Below are positions 9,888 to 20,892 of a stretch of DNA of 64,000 nt, piece after piece. A program made the position numbers and the translations under genes. The notes under the pieces are model-generated. The model had not been told where the DNA came from, made no database searches, and was given only the letters and a program-made list of their open reading frames with translations. The stretch's first letter is position 1. Each line of letters starts with the position of its first letter. The stretch spans positions 18,397,274 through 18,461,273 of the forward strand of contig CM040444.1 of assembly GCA_022749755.1 (NCBI GenBank), read 5' to 3'. This DNA is from Azadirachta indica. Taxonomy: Eukaryota; Streptophyta; Magnoliopsida; Sapindales; Meliaceae.

Positions 9888-11162
9888 ATGGCTCCAAAAA
9901 AGGGGAGTTCTTCACAAGTTTCATCAGTTTTTGACAAAAGGAAATTTGTTTCATGTGAAGCCGAAAAAAAGTTTATTAAATTTCAACAAGATGAAAAAGC
10001 ATTAGTGAGGGAACGAGCATTAAAACCGGGCTCAGAAGATGGAATGATTTTGCAATTTATCCGGGATCAGAAATGGGAATCGCTTACTGACTATCCTACT
10101 CAAACAATAGTGTCATTAGTTAGGGAATTTTATGCTAAAGCTTCAGTGAGCAGAGAGAATGACAAAGTGTATGTTAGGGGCAAAAGGATTTCATTTAGTT
10201 CTGAGGCCATTAACACCTTTTATGGCTTATCATCCATTGACACAGATGAGGATTTGTATGATGCATTCAGGAGAGATGATGATGAAAATTACACTCAGAT
10301 TATTGAAGAATTATATGTTCCTGGAACACAATGGTTAAGAGGTCGTGGTAGATACAGCAAATCTCTTACCTTCCCAGAAAATACGCTCAATAGATATGCC
10401 AAGGCTTGGTATAAATTTATTTGCTCCAATCTCATGCCTACATCCCATCTCAATGAAATTACAGCAAAAAGAGCATCTCTACTTTATTGTATTTGTGCTG
10501 AGATTACTATTGATATAGGGAAGGTAATCCGAGACAGTTTGATTGCATCTATTGAAGCAAAAACAACGGGGGGACACACACACCCCTGTCTTATTACTGC
10601 CTTATGCTTAAAGGGAGGGGTAAGGGTAGAGGACACAAAGTACAAGGTAAATCCGGATTCTCCAATTGATGGGATGGCTTTTAACAAGTTCAACTGTTGG
10701 GCGGGAGATGCATCCGTCCGATCAGGCTTAGGATTTATTGTGGATGATGATAATCAAGTTCCACCACCACGAAAACCATTGCCTCGACTGAGAAAAGGCT
10801 CCCTTAATACAATTCCAGAGGCATACCGGTCAGCCTATGAAGAAAGATTGAGGCGTCAACAAAATCCTTATGAAGGCTTACCAATTCCCTCATTTGTCCA
10901 TCAAGATAATGAAGCCGGAGCTTCCTCCTCATATCACGAAGATCCCATACAATCAAAAATTGCCGATATGCATCAAAGAATTATTCAACAAGGGCGTGAG
11001 ATTTCTAACATCCGGCAAGAGCAATCAAGGATGCATCAGTATCAAGTGGACTGCTTCAACACTTTGGCTTCATATTTTCAGCAAATACATCCCGATGTTC
11101 AATTTCCACCATTTCCACAATTCCCGCCCAACCAAGCAGATGAAGATAACAATGCACAATGA
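9888..11162 (+). CDS. Plant transposon protein (Transposase_32/Athila ORF-like), intact ORF
   Basis: A 424-residue intact frame with no recognised catalytic motif. Residues about 90-260 match what I know as the 'putative plant transposon protein' domain (PF20167 type): KVYVRGKRISFSSEAINTFYGL, then WYKFICSNLMPTSHLNEITAKRASLLYCI and IDIGKVIRDSL. In plants this domain is found in ORFs of gypsy-type elements, typically between pol and the 3' LTR, and the position here (340 bp before an LTR) agrees. The N-terminus is basic and Ser-rich. The C-terminal third has a Gln/His-rich coiled-coil-like stretch (IADMHQRIIQQGREISNIRQEQSRMHQYQ) and a Pro/Phe tail. The first ATG (aaaatggct) was chosen as start. 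A 5'UTR intron may precede it (acceptor-like ttgcag at about 9770). Its molecular function is unknown. Confidence 0.75.
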   Translation: MAPKKGSSSQVSSVFDKRKFVSCEAEKKFIKFQQDEKALVRERALKPGSEDGMILQFIRDQKWESLTDYPTQTIVSLVREFYAKASVSRENDKVYVRGKRISFSSEAINTFYGLSSIDTDEDLYDAFRRDDDENYTQIIEELYVPGTQWLRGRGRYSKSLTFPENTLNRYAKAWYKFICSNLMPTSHLNEITAKRASLLYCICAEITIDIGKVIRDSLIASIEAKTTGGHTHPCLITALCLKGGVRVEDTKYKVNPDSPIDGMAFNKFNCWAGDASVRSGLGFIVDDDNQVPPPRKPLPRLRKGSLNTIPEAYRSAYEERLRRQQNPYEGLPIPSFVHQDNEAGASSSYHEDPIQSKIADMHQRIIQQGREISNIRQEQSRMHQYQVDCFNTLASYFQQIHPDVQFPPFPQFPPNQADEDNNAQ

Positions 11163-11503
11163 GAGACAAAATTCTTACATCTTACCTCTTAGGTAAGATC
11201 TTTCTAATTTTTTCCTTTATTTTTCCATCTTTCAACATCGAGGACAATGTTTCCATTAAGTGTAGGGGATGAATGAAAAGTAATCGTTTGTTGAACATAG
11301 TGAGTTACTACCAATCACATACATATATGAAAAAAAAAATAACTATTTTGGTTCAAGTTTAACTTATCATGTTCTAGAAGTGTGTTTGTTTGATTTTTTC
11401 TTTTTAGGTTAATATTATGTTTGCCTGTTTTTAGTCTTTTCCCCAATATCTATTTTTGTTGGTTTGATTTGCTTGAGGACAAGCATTCAAGTATGAGAGT
11501 ATT

Positions 11504-12572
11504 TGATAAATGCGTAAAAATACACACTTATCATTTACTCTTTAATTTGATTTGTTTGTTTCATCTTCTGCTTACATTAATATTTAATGTATTTTAGTTG
11601 TATTTTTTGCAGATCACGAGAATTGGCTATTACGCCAGTCATCCTGTTCTTGGGCATCAAGTTCAAGTTTTTGGAGAGAACTAAGCGATAGAGAGAGAGG
11701 AGATTGGAAGAATTTTTGGGCATCAAATTCAAGGTTTTGAAAATCAAGGCTCTCTTAATCTAGTTTTATCTTTTTCTCTTGTCTTTAAACCTTTGTTTTG
11801 AATTAAACAATAGTGAATTATTGTTTTTTATGTTGTCGATTGTTAAATTTTTTATTGTGGATTTTGAACTTTATCTAATGTGTAGTTAAATTTGTTTTCT
11901 AAGATAATGATCTAATCTATTTGAAGTATTCAATTTGTGTAATTGTGTTATTTGTTTTAATTTAATATTTAGTGTTGCGTATTCATTATGATGATTGATG
12001 CGTTTTAATATTTGGTTAGTATTTGAATTATTTATGGATTAATATGAACTGAAAAGTGATTATTATCTAAACCAGGTAATAAATACCGTTAATTACATGT
12101 TAGACAGAAATGTATTAATATGATTTACATAATTAGTTAAGAATTATCACTGAATGTAAAGCACTTTCATTTAATTTAATTCACATATAAATATAGTGAA
12201 TTATTTAGGTGCAAAGTAGATTCATTAATCTCGAGAAAGACTGTCGAATAACTTAAGATAATTAACTAATAAAACAGGTATTAAATTAGAATAACATTAT
12301 CTGCAGAATTGGATGTGAATAAATATAATGAAATCATTAGCCCTAAATCTTTCCATCAGCTATATTTATTTTAATAATATCTTTCAATAGTTTATTTTAC
12401 TTTATTTTGTTTTAATTTTTCTCAATTAAATTAATTCAATTTTTTCAGATAAATTAATTACTTAATTATCTTCGGTAATTAACAAATTAACATTTCTTGT
12501 AGGACCAATACTTTCTTACCACTGTATTACTTGTTTACGATACATGCACTTCTATTCGTAATTTATACAACA
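11504..12572 (+). repeat. LTR of the Athila-like element
   Basis: TG at 11504 follows the degenerate polypurine tract and CA at 12571-12572 ends it. Its first ~120 bp are shared with 8463-8571. The rest has no second copy in the window, because the left LTR is truncated or was replaced. No gene is seen within it. Confidence 0.6.
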
Positions 12573-13810
12573 TATTTTAATTTTTTATTTTTGGTTTTGA
12601 AGTATTTATTTTTTTTATTTTTTATTTTTTCTCTAATCGATAATTGAAGTTCATTAAGTGATAAGAAAAATAGTCAAATAATATAAAAATAATTAAAAGC
12701 AATGATTTAATTATTTTCGTTTTATTTAATGTCGGAGACAATTTCATTTTGAAGTGAGTCCAAAAAATATGTGATATTTTTTTTGTCTAAAATTTTCAAT
12801 ATATATTTTATTTTTTTCAACAAATACCAGCATTTTTAATTATTTTTATTTTGTATGACTATTTTTTTACATGTCGTGAATTTATGATTATTATTGTTAA
12901 TATATTATTTTTGTTTTAATTATAGATTAGTGTAAAAATTCAAAGAAATTTGAATAAAAAAGTAGAAATTGTTTAAATTTAAAAATCAAATAAGAAAAAA
13001 TGAAAATTTTAAAATAAAAAGTAAAAAGAAGAAAAATAAATTAAACTTTTATTTTGTTAATTGAAAATAAATTATTTTCATGTAATTAATTTATTTATAT
13101 AAAAAATTAATTAAAAATTATTAAAAAAGAGTATTTATGTCATTATATTAGTTAAATAAAAGTTAAAGGTATTTTTGTTATTAAAGTAATCAATATTGAG
13201 TCAGCAGTTAATTTTAAAAAAAAATTAATGAAAAGAATGTGTGTTTAATAATTATATATATATGCATAATTTAGAGATTTTATGATTATAAAATAGATTT
13301 AAATTTTTTTAATGTAAAATTGAAATTTTATATATATATATTTATATATATATTTGTGTGTGTGTGCATTTATTGTTCAAAGTCTACTATTATACTATTA
13401 AACAAATTAGTAGATTAAAAATAAAAATAAGGTTATTGTTTAAAAACCGGCTCAATACATGAACAATATCCCTTAATTACTATTCATTATATTTATATAA
13501 ATGTGTATATATATACTTTACCTATATTTTGTTTGATATTCTTAATTCAAACACCAACATCTTTAATTACATTTATTAAAATTAAATAAGTAATTTTTTT
13601 AATTTTTTATATATTTACTGATCAAAAAGTTTTTGACTAAATTAGTATTTAAAAAAACCCAATCTCACGTGGTATAGTAAACGAAAACAAGATTAAAAAT
13701 TATTTTTTTAAAATTTTAAATAGAAATCAATTAAATTAAAATTATTCTCTAAACAAAAGAATATTTAAAATAATTTTTATTATTTAAATAAAAGTATATT
13801 TTATTATAAT
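12573..13810. repeat. AT-rich DNA including a dispersed non-coding repeat
   Basis: No coding sequence is seen. About 12840-13260 is similar in order and wording to 31790-32160 (same succession of attaga/ggattag, aaaataaaaagtaaaa, tgtaattaatttattt, ttaaaggtatttttgt, taatgaaaagaatgt). This indicates an unnamed repeat family of about 400 bp. A TA/TG microsatellite lies at about 13320-13365. Confidence 0.5.
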
Positions 13811-14267
13811 TCTTCTAAATATGTATTTTAGAAAACGATTTGAAAATTATTTTTTATTTTAAAAATCAAGAATAATTTACTAAAACTGTCATTTAAATAT
13901 GTGAAAAAAGAAAACGTTTTAAAAATTATTTTTATATTTTTTTAAAATAAAAATAAGTTTATTAAAACTTCTCTAAACACATATTTTAGAAGACGGTTTA
14001 CAAAAATTGTTTTTATATTTTAGAATTAAAGTCAATTTTATTAAAACTGTTCTCTAAACATATATTTTAGAAGACGGTTTACAAAAATAGTTTTTATTTT
14101 TTAAATTTAAAGTCGGTTAAAACTGTTCTTAAAACATATATTTTAGAAAACGGTTTACAAAAATCGTTCTTATTTTTTAGAATTAAAAACAGTTTTTGAA
14201 TAAACCGTCTTAAAAAATGAAAATCGTCTTCTATTCAGTGTGCTCTTTTAATTATTTTCTAGTAGTG
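13811..14267. mobile_element. Right end of a second CACTA (EnSpm-like) element
   Basis: Five imperfect tandem units of about 75-80 bp (13811-14200) carry ttttagaagacggtttacaaaaat and end with inverted aaaccgtctt. Such gacggttt/aaaccgtc words are typical subterminal repeats of plant CACTA elements. The end attttctagtagtg (14254-14267) is the reverse complement of CACTACTAGAAAAT, a CACTA terminus. The next bases gat are the codon present once in the uninterrupted unit B gene, fitting a 3-bp target duplication. The left end is missing, probably deleted with the codon ATT. Confidence 0.7.
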
Positions 14268-15239
14268 GATCCTTACAAAATCCTTCAGATTGTTCCCAAT
14301 GCCGAAGGAACGCTCACCGGCGACTACAGCAATTATCCAAGCAGTGTTGCCACACCAGATCCAGGTGACCACACACTACTCGTTCTCTCCAAGGATGTTC
14401 CTGTTAACCAATTAAACAGTACCTGGGTGCGTATGTTCCTACCCCGTCAAGCACTTGATTCTTCCTTTACCACCAAGCTTCCGCTTATAGTTCATTTCCA
14501 TGGTGGAGGATTTATTATTTTAAGCGCAGCTACAAAACTATTTCATGATTTTTGCTCAAATATTGCAGCCGAACTTCATGCTGTGGTTGTTTCACTTAAC
14601 TATAGGCTTGCCCCTGAACATCGTCTTCCTGCTGCTTACAATGATGCTATGGAAGTTCTGCACTGGATCAAGACAACACGAGATGAGTGGTTACAGAAAT
14701 ATGTCGACTTTTCTTGCTGTTTCGTAATGGGAGATAGCGCAGGTGGCAACATAGCTTACCATACAGGGTTACATGCGGCTGCAGAGGTCGATAATCTATT
14801 GCCGTTAAAGATTAAAGGGCTTATATTGAATGCACCATATTTTGGTGGGGACAAGAGGACTGAATCAGAGTTGAGGCCAGAAAATAATCCGTCATCTCTC
14901 TTGTGCGTTAATGATTTGATGTGGGAATTATCACTACCGATTGGGGCTGACCGTGACCATGAGTATTGCAATCCAACAGTGGGTGGTGGGTCAAAGCTCT
15001 TAGACCAATTCAAATTGCTAGGATGGAAGATATTAGTGACTGGGGGTAAAGAGGATCTATTAATTGACCGTCAAATTGAGTTGTCGAAATTGATTGAACA
15101 AAAGGGTATAAAAGTGGTTCGTCGTTTTGATGTAGGAGGCCACGGTTCTCCAAAAGATCCTGCCGAATTGTTCAAAGCTGTTCAGGCTGCCATAAAAAGT
15201 TTCTTTCTGTCTTTGGAAGTGGCTGCAGAAGGAGCGTAA
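14217..15239 (+). CDS. Plant carboxylesterase (CXE family), unit A, transposon-derived start
   Basis: An alpha/beta-hydrolase of 340 codons. The CXE body begins at D18 (14268). H95-G96-G97-G98 forms the oxyanion-hole motif HGGG. The nucleophile elbow is G172-D-S174-A-G. Asp280 (in KEDLLIDRQ) and His309 (in GGHGS) complete the Ser-Asp-His triad, so the enzyme looks catalytically complete. Segments such as WIKTTRDEWL and MWELSLPIGADRDHEYCNP resemble the AtCXE8/9-type group, which hydrolyse small ester substrates; the physiological substrate is unknown. No signal peptide is obvious, so it is probably cytosolic. The first 17 codons (MKIVFYSVCSFNYFLVV) are encoded by the CACTA end, not by the native gene, whose start is at 8425. 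Whether this fused start is used, or the locus is a pseudogene without a promoter, is undecided. Confidence 0.8.
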   Translation: MKIVFYSVCSFNYFLVVDPYKILQIVPNAEGTLTGDYSNYPSSVATPDPGDHTLLVLSKDVPVNQLNSTWVRMFLPRQALDSSFTTKLPLIVHFHGGGFIILSAATKLFHDFCSNIAAELHAVVVSLNYRLAPEHRLPAAYNDAMEVLHWIKTTRDEWLQKYVDFSCCFVMGDSAGGNIAYHTGLHAAAEVDNLLPLKIKGLILNAPYFGGDKRTESELRPENNPSSLLCVNDLMWELSLPIGADRDHEYCNPTVGGGSKLLDQFKLLGWKILVTGGKEDLLIDRQIELSKLIEQKGIKVVRRFDVGGHGSPKDPAELFKAVQAAIKSFFLSLEVAAEGA

Positions 15240-16160
15240 GGTTGTCGTATGCCTTCAGCAACTTGCTTTCAATTTTATGATTAAGACATGATTGCTTCGG
15301 CAATTTAATTGTATGATGAATTCTATTGATATATATTATGGAACGTTTATATCTCAAATTCCTGAGCAATTCTTTTATTTCTTTCCTCAAATTTCTTGGT
15401 CAATAGTTATCTCAAATTCTTGGGCACTTCTCTTAAATTTCCTGAAGATTATGTTCATGTACGTCAAATTCCCAATTGCTTATTACGCAGGTCCAAGGGT
15501 GTTGTATAGCAGATTATCTTGCACAAAATATTTATTATTATTATTTTTTAAAATCAACACGACATAAACGGTGTCAAAAAGTCCAAATCTCACGTTTGTG
15601 ACAACAATCGAAGTGGTCGATTTTAATTGGACCGCGTACGCATCCGTCATCCAAAAGGCCAAAGGGCAAAACACGGCGTTGCATGTGGGTACCATGTTGA
15701 AACCTAAGCTTAGATAAGTTCCACAAATTTTCTCCCCTTCTCTTTCGAAACCGAACGTAAGAGAAGATTTGATTTATAATATAATAATAATTTTCAAAAT
15801 TGACAAAGGAGCATGATGTCATAACATTGCAACGACAGTGACTGTTAGATGTCAATGGGACAATATTTATTATATATTTATATAATAAATATTATTGAAA
15901 TTGTCTAAATAAATATTAATTATCATATATAATTATTAATTATTGCAAATAAATGAAATAGTTAACAGAAATGAAATGTCTTATCTTTTTTTAGATTAAA
16001 ATTATAATTATGTATTCTAACTGTATTTCTAAATTTTAGTTGACATAAGTTCACCAATTCAAAAATCCAGAAGTACAAGAGAAAATAGAAGAAAGCGCAA
16101 AGAAGCTTATTGTGCCGTAAAGTGAGTGAATTTTTCCTTTATGTGATTTTTTTCATCATA
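15240..16160 (+). other. 3' flank of CXE unit A
   Basis: Non-coding. About 15490-15760 recurs at 26866-27130, and 15614-16160 recurs (with changes) at 25615-25985, so it is part of the duplicated unit. No clean polyadenylation signal stands out in the AT-rich sequence. Small frames here are chance. Confidence 0.6.
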
Positions 16161-16839
16161 TAATGACTGTAGGATAATTAACTATTCGTGTTTTATAATT
16201 GTTGGAGATCGAAAAACTAAAATTATAGATATGAAGTTTTAGGGTATCAAAAATTAAAATTAAAATTTACGATTAACAATTTTTTAAAACGATAATGTAA
16301 TAATATCATTTTATAGAGTGTTCAATAAAAATTTTAACAATACTTATGAATTTTTTTTTACATCCAAGTACTTTTTTCAAAAATATGAATTTAATAATTT
16401 CACAAAAAAATTAATTCTAAAATACATTCTAAAGATTGTCATTATACTATAAGCTTTATAAATCACATATTCACTTCGTTTCATACTTAAAAATAAAAAA
16501 AATTATATGTTCACTTCAATCTATCACCATTATTTAAAAGGAAAGATTTTGGGAGAGGAAAGTTAATGTTTTTGTAAAAGGAGAAAGTTAATAGAAAAAG
16601 TAAAAAAAATATATTAAAATACAAAAAATTTGAAGATAATTAGTAAGGACAAATTATTCCAAAAATATATATTAGGCTAGGTTGATAAACAAGTGATTTT
16701 TTGACATGTGTTAATTAGATCCAAATTTGGATTATTTTATAAATTTCCATTAATTTTTTATACAATATAGTTTGCACATTAATTATTGCGTAATTATTTG
16801 TATTACTGTAGTTGTATTCTGTCTGTCGGTAAAGATTTT
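16161..16839. other. AT-rich spacer absent from unit B
   Basis: Non-coding. Unit B passes directly from the equivalent of 16155 to that of 19585, so 16161-19585 was inserted in unit A or lost from unit B. I see no further structure in this part. Confidence 0.5.
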
Positions 16840-17144
16840 AAAACTAAATTAAATATAATGACATGTGATATCTTTATACGCAACGCAGTCATCAAACAAT
16901 ATTAACTAAAGAATACGGCATGTATAAAATAAATAAATAATTTCTAAGAATGTATTAATTAAGCACTTTATTTCATGAAGCAAAACGATTTGGATCAGCT
17001 CATCCTCAGACCTACAGCCAAGCAACCTTATTTTCCGTCAATCAATCAGTCTTCTCTTTGTACAATACTTGTTTTCTCAGTTTGTTACCTTAAACTCTCT
17101 TCCAGTACTAATAGCCATTTTCAACTTCATTTTGTTTCGACTAT
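16840..17144 (+). pseudogene. Fragment of NLR-gene 5' leader
   Basis: 16848-16880 (aaattaaatataatgacatgtgat) matches 32262-32285. 16978-17144 (gatcagctcatc..cagac.., aatcaatcagtcttctctttg, caatacttgttttct, ttccagtactaatag) matches 33005-33175, the region just upstream of the NLR start codon. It is a solitary, non-coding piece of an NLR promoter/leader, cut on the right by a copia LTR. The frame through 16975-17184 is not a real protein. Confidence 0.7.
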
Positions 17145-19470
17145 TTTTAATACAAATTACATAATTTTTGCTTTTAAAACCTAAAATTTTAAGTACACTC
17201 ACTCGTATAATTACTTAAAAACATATTTTTATACAAATATTTTGATTCTAATTATTCTGTTCATAAGAATAAAGAAGATTTATAGCAAAATACTTAAAGC
17301 ACCTAATATTTTTCTTAAACTTTCTAAAATGAGATTTCACTTGCTTGCCTGAAACGAGGAGGAGAGGAGCTTGTTATTTATAGAAAAGTCCCCTTCATTT
17401 TTTCCTAAATTATGTGCTATCTAGTCAAAGATAGTAGGCACTGAAACATTGAAAATATAATTCTAGTTTTTAATTTTCTTCTTATTCATCAAAGTTGTGT
17501 GACTCTTATTTTTATTTTCTTTACTTTTTTTGTGATTGCCACTAATAAATGTGGACCTCCTCAACAATCTCCAACTCTAACACATTTAGATGGAAATACT
17601 TTCAAACTTGTAGTTCTTACCTTTATGAGAAATATCATGCTCCATTATAAAAGGCATACACATCTAAAATAAAAAAATTCCAAGCATTTCATGTTCAGCA
17701 CAAGTCGATCAAAGTTTTGCTAAAAAATTGTGATGCAACTTCTATGTTAACTTTTTTGGAAGTTAATTAACCATCAACATCAATTCCACCACACATTTTG
17801 CATCAACACCAACTAATGCCTATGTACAAACTTATAGACTCGCTAATATTAATACATCATTTATTATGAGATTTAGTGGCACGCCATAAGAATGTTCATG
17901 TCCTTCTCCAAAGACTTCTTCTTCTATGGAGACAACATTATTAGTATTGTCAGTATTTTTACTTACTGACTTAGAGCTACTAACTAAACCACTCCACTTT
18001 TTTGTTCACATGCCCAGGTTGTCCACACGCCCAACAAACTAGTTTTTTCTTTATGGAGTTTTTCTTCTTCCAATTTTCAACTAATACTACCGTTGAGTTT
18101 TTCAGGTCAACACTATATCCCCTCTTAGCCTCTTTTCCTAAAAAAAAAGTTTATTTGATAGATCCGAAAGTATTATCTTCTCCTTTCCATTTGTCAAAAT
18201 TGATATCTTATGCTCATAGGAAAATTGACGAGACCATATGAGACTCAAAGCTTGATCCTCACAATCAATCTTAACTTTAATACCCTCTAGTTTTTAGACA
18301 ATTTTATTAAGAACACTTAAATTATTTGAAATAGATGTACTTTCATTCATATGTAGTGTATAAAATTGCTCTTTCAGATATACCTTCCATTGAGACGCTC
18401 TTTGTCTAATATGACTCCTCTAGTTTTTCCCAAAGAACTTTTGTCGTAGATACTCCATGCATAATTGTCAAAATATTTTTGACTAAACAAAACATATTAT
18501 ATTTGCAGCTCTCAAATTCAAATCCTCTCAATCTTCATCGGTCATACTAGATTTCATTGTTTCGCCATTATCACTGGAAGCAAAGATTGGTTTTTCTCCC
18601 AAAGTCTTATCTAGTCCGGATTGAAATAATACATTCTTGACTTGTACTTGATACAAGCCAAAATTAATTTTCCCATTAAATTTTTCCACCTTGAAATTAA
18701 TATTATTTGATGACTTAAAGCTAGATATTTTTACTACAAGAACCAAGATTTTTTATACCAATTATAGGACAAATTCGAGTAAATTTGGGCACTTTTCAAC
18801 AAAGTCACTATTTACATAAATAGTAGTCCGTATACATGAACAATGCCATATAGATAAATAGTAACATACGCAACAAATAAGTTAGACTTTGGACTTAGTC
18901 AAATTTATCTTCTAGATCTGCCTTTGCCAAAATATTAAAGACAAATGAGAATTATCATATAATATAAGAATTATACATAGAAGACTCTAATACTCGAAAA
19001 AAAACCACGGGCTCTCAAAAAGAACATTTTACTATGTAATAAATTCGTACAATTATACAATTTTTTCTTTTAAAATCTAAAATTTTAAATATACCCAACT
19101 CACAATAATATCCAAAAATATTCTTATATAAGTATTTCTGCTCTAATTATTCTATCCACAAAAATAAAAGAGATTTAGAATAAAATATTTAAAAAACCTA
19201 ATATTTCTCTGAGATTCTCTGAAATGGAATTTTACTTATTTGCTTGAAACAAGGCGGAGAGGGGCTTGCTATTTATAAGTAAGCCCCCTTTATTTTTTTG
19301 TCGAATTAGGTGCCATCTAGTTAAAGATTGTAGGCACTGAAACATTGAAAAATTAATTCTCATTTTAATTTTCTTCTTATTCATCAAAATTGTGTAGCTC
19401 TCATTTTTATTTTTTTTAATTTTTGCGTGAGTTCTACCACTAAATGTAGTAGACCTCTATAACAAATATC
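17145..19470 (-). mobile_element. Minus-strand copia remnant with paired LTR-like repeats
   Basis: 17145-17581 and 19035-19470 are direct repeats (shared: taggcactgaaacattgaaaa, gcttgctatttata, aagccccctt, ttcttcttattcatcaaa). Between them, on the minus strand, lie a tRNA-Met-like primer site (ttggtataaaaaatcttgg, about 18757-18775, where functional elements have TTGGTATCAGAGC) and a gag remnant. Pol is missing. The 3' LTR (left) is truncated where it meets the NLR leader fragment. Confidence 0.75.
18000..18746 (-). pseudogene. copia gag remnant (minus strand)
   Basis: The frame beginning at 18746 reads VEKFNGKINFGLYQVQVKNVLFQSGLDKTLGEK...MTDED, matching the N-terminal gag pattern 'KF.G.NF.LW...M...L...GL..AL' of copia elements. 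Downstream, near 18010-18050 (minus), a zinc-knuckle-like CWACGQPGHVNKK lacks its final Cys. Intermediate sequence has stops. It is inactive. Confidence 0.75.
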
Positions 19471-20560
19471 AAGATAATATGAAAATGTCAATTATATCGT
19501 AAACCGTTCGAGTTAATCTAAAAATTTACTTTGAATACTTATATTTTTTATTAAAAATTTATTACAAAAGTAGTTAAAGTGTAATTTACTATTAAGGATA
19601 ATTTAACTTAAGTATATAAATAGTATTTAATCCCAAATATTTGCTCGCAATGTTTTCATAATAACTATTGATTGATTTATGGAGAAAAAAATAAATGTTT
19701 GGAAATTTTAAATTATGAAAAGCTTATTTTTTGTAAAAAAATTATTTAAAAATAAAAAGTATTTGGGCTTGATGAATATTTGTTAATGTGTATATAGAGT
19801 TTAAAATAACGTTAATAATGTGATTTTCCTTTTCTATATATGAGCCCCTCACTATGTCAATCTAACTAGTGAAATACAAGCACGAGTTTTTTTTTATCTT
19901 AGTTAATCTTCATAAAAATCAATATCATAGCATAAGACTGGTTCACATACACAAAAACCAAAAGTTGAACTGAACCAAATTAAATTCCATTTTTAACTTT
20001 CTATTTAGTTAGTTTTTAATTTTATATAATTCAGACCAGTTATACTTCGCCACTTATAAATTAAAATTATAGAACAAATTAAATTTTTATCATGTATGCT
20101 CTAAATTCTAAAATTAATTTTTATAACTTGACTTTTTAATAAATCAAATTTGCAACAATTCTCAAACTAAAATAAATCAATTAAAATATAAAAGTGAACC
20201 AAACTAATTTGTTTAATATTTCCTTTAGATTATAGGTCCTAAAGGAATTTTGATAGAGCAATATGATCTGGAAATAGTATTCGAAATCTGACGGGTCTTT
20301 CATTCTTCTTCTTTTCAATCTTTTCTACCAAGTAATTATTTGAAGATCAACAAAGAGATTTATTGCTTTGCTTTATTGCAAATTGAAATGCTTAATGAGG
20401 AATTAATCAAGTAAATTGGCTGCTACTGTAAAAGAAAGGTTGTACGTAGAATTAGGCCTAGAAAGTAATTATCCAAATATGGGGTTCTGTTCAAAGTCAA
20501 ATAAGCATCAATAGTATGATAGTAGGTTAGCCTCCAGCTATGAAGACTAGGCTTTGAGCT
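19471..20560 (+). other. Right part of duplicated unit A (non-coding)
   Basis: 19587-19770 matches 25985-26190 (tttactattaaggata.tttaacttaagtatataaa, gagaaaaaaataaatgtttgg), and 20375-20540 matches 26290-26430 (aatgcttaatgaggaatta, ggggttctgttcaaagtcaaataag). It is the 3' end of the tandem duplication. The stretch 19790-20370 has no counterpart in unit B. No gene is seen. Confidence 0.6.
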
Positions 20561-20892
20561 TCCGCTAGTAAATGTTATGAGAGTTTGGTGGGGATAATAC
20601 TAATCGAACTGCTTTATTTTGGTTAATATCTATTTATTTATAAAGAAAATATCTTCAGAGTGAATTAATGACGTAGAATATTTATGTATTTGTGGAAGAT
20701 GATTAAAAAGTCGTCTTAAGAAATAATTCAAGTTAAAATTATAATGATTAAAAATGTGATTGAAATCAAGATATTGTAATAAAAAAGCGATGGAAATAAA
20801 ATATTGCCTAATATTTGAGAATTTCAAAAATTTTACTCTGAGAATAAAAAACAAAATGTACAGATAGAAAATGGAAAAGTAAGAATAAAATA
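20561..20892. other. Spacer between duplicated units
   Basis: AT-rich; no gene or recognisable repeat is seen. It ends with ata, which also follows the CACTA-like element at 24844 and so is its likely 3-bp target duplication. Confidence 0.5.

Larger units (their letters stand above)
8458..12572 (+). mobile_element. Partial Athila-like Ty3/gypsy retrotransposon inserted in the CXE gene
   Basis: 8463-8571 matches 11528-11625, the start of a ~1.07 kb LTR at 11504-12572. The LTR runs TGATAAATGCG...TACAACA and contains motifs familiar from plant Athila-type LTRs (ttgtttttatgttgt, gcagaattggatgtgaataaatat, ttacgatacatgcact). The sequence before it, gcttgaggacaagcattcaagtatgagag, is a degenerate form of the GAGGACAAGCA...TTCAAGTGTGGGG tract that precedes gypsy 3' LTRs. 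Only one ORF (9888-11162) lies between; gag and pol are absent. The 5' LTR is reduced to about 110 bp. The Athila placement is inference. Confidence 0.65.
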
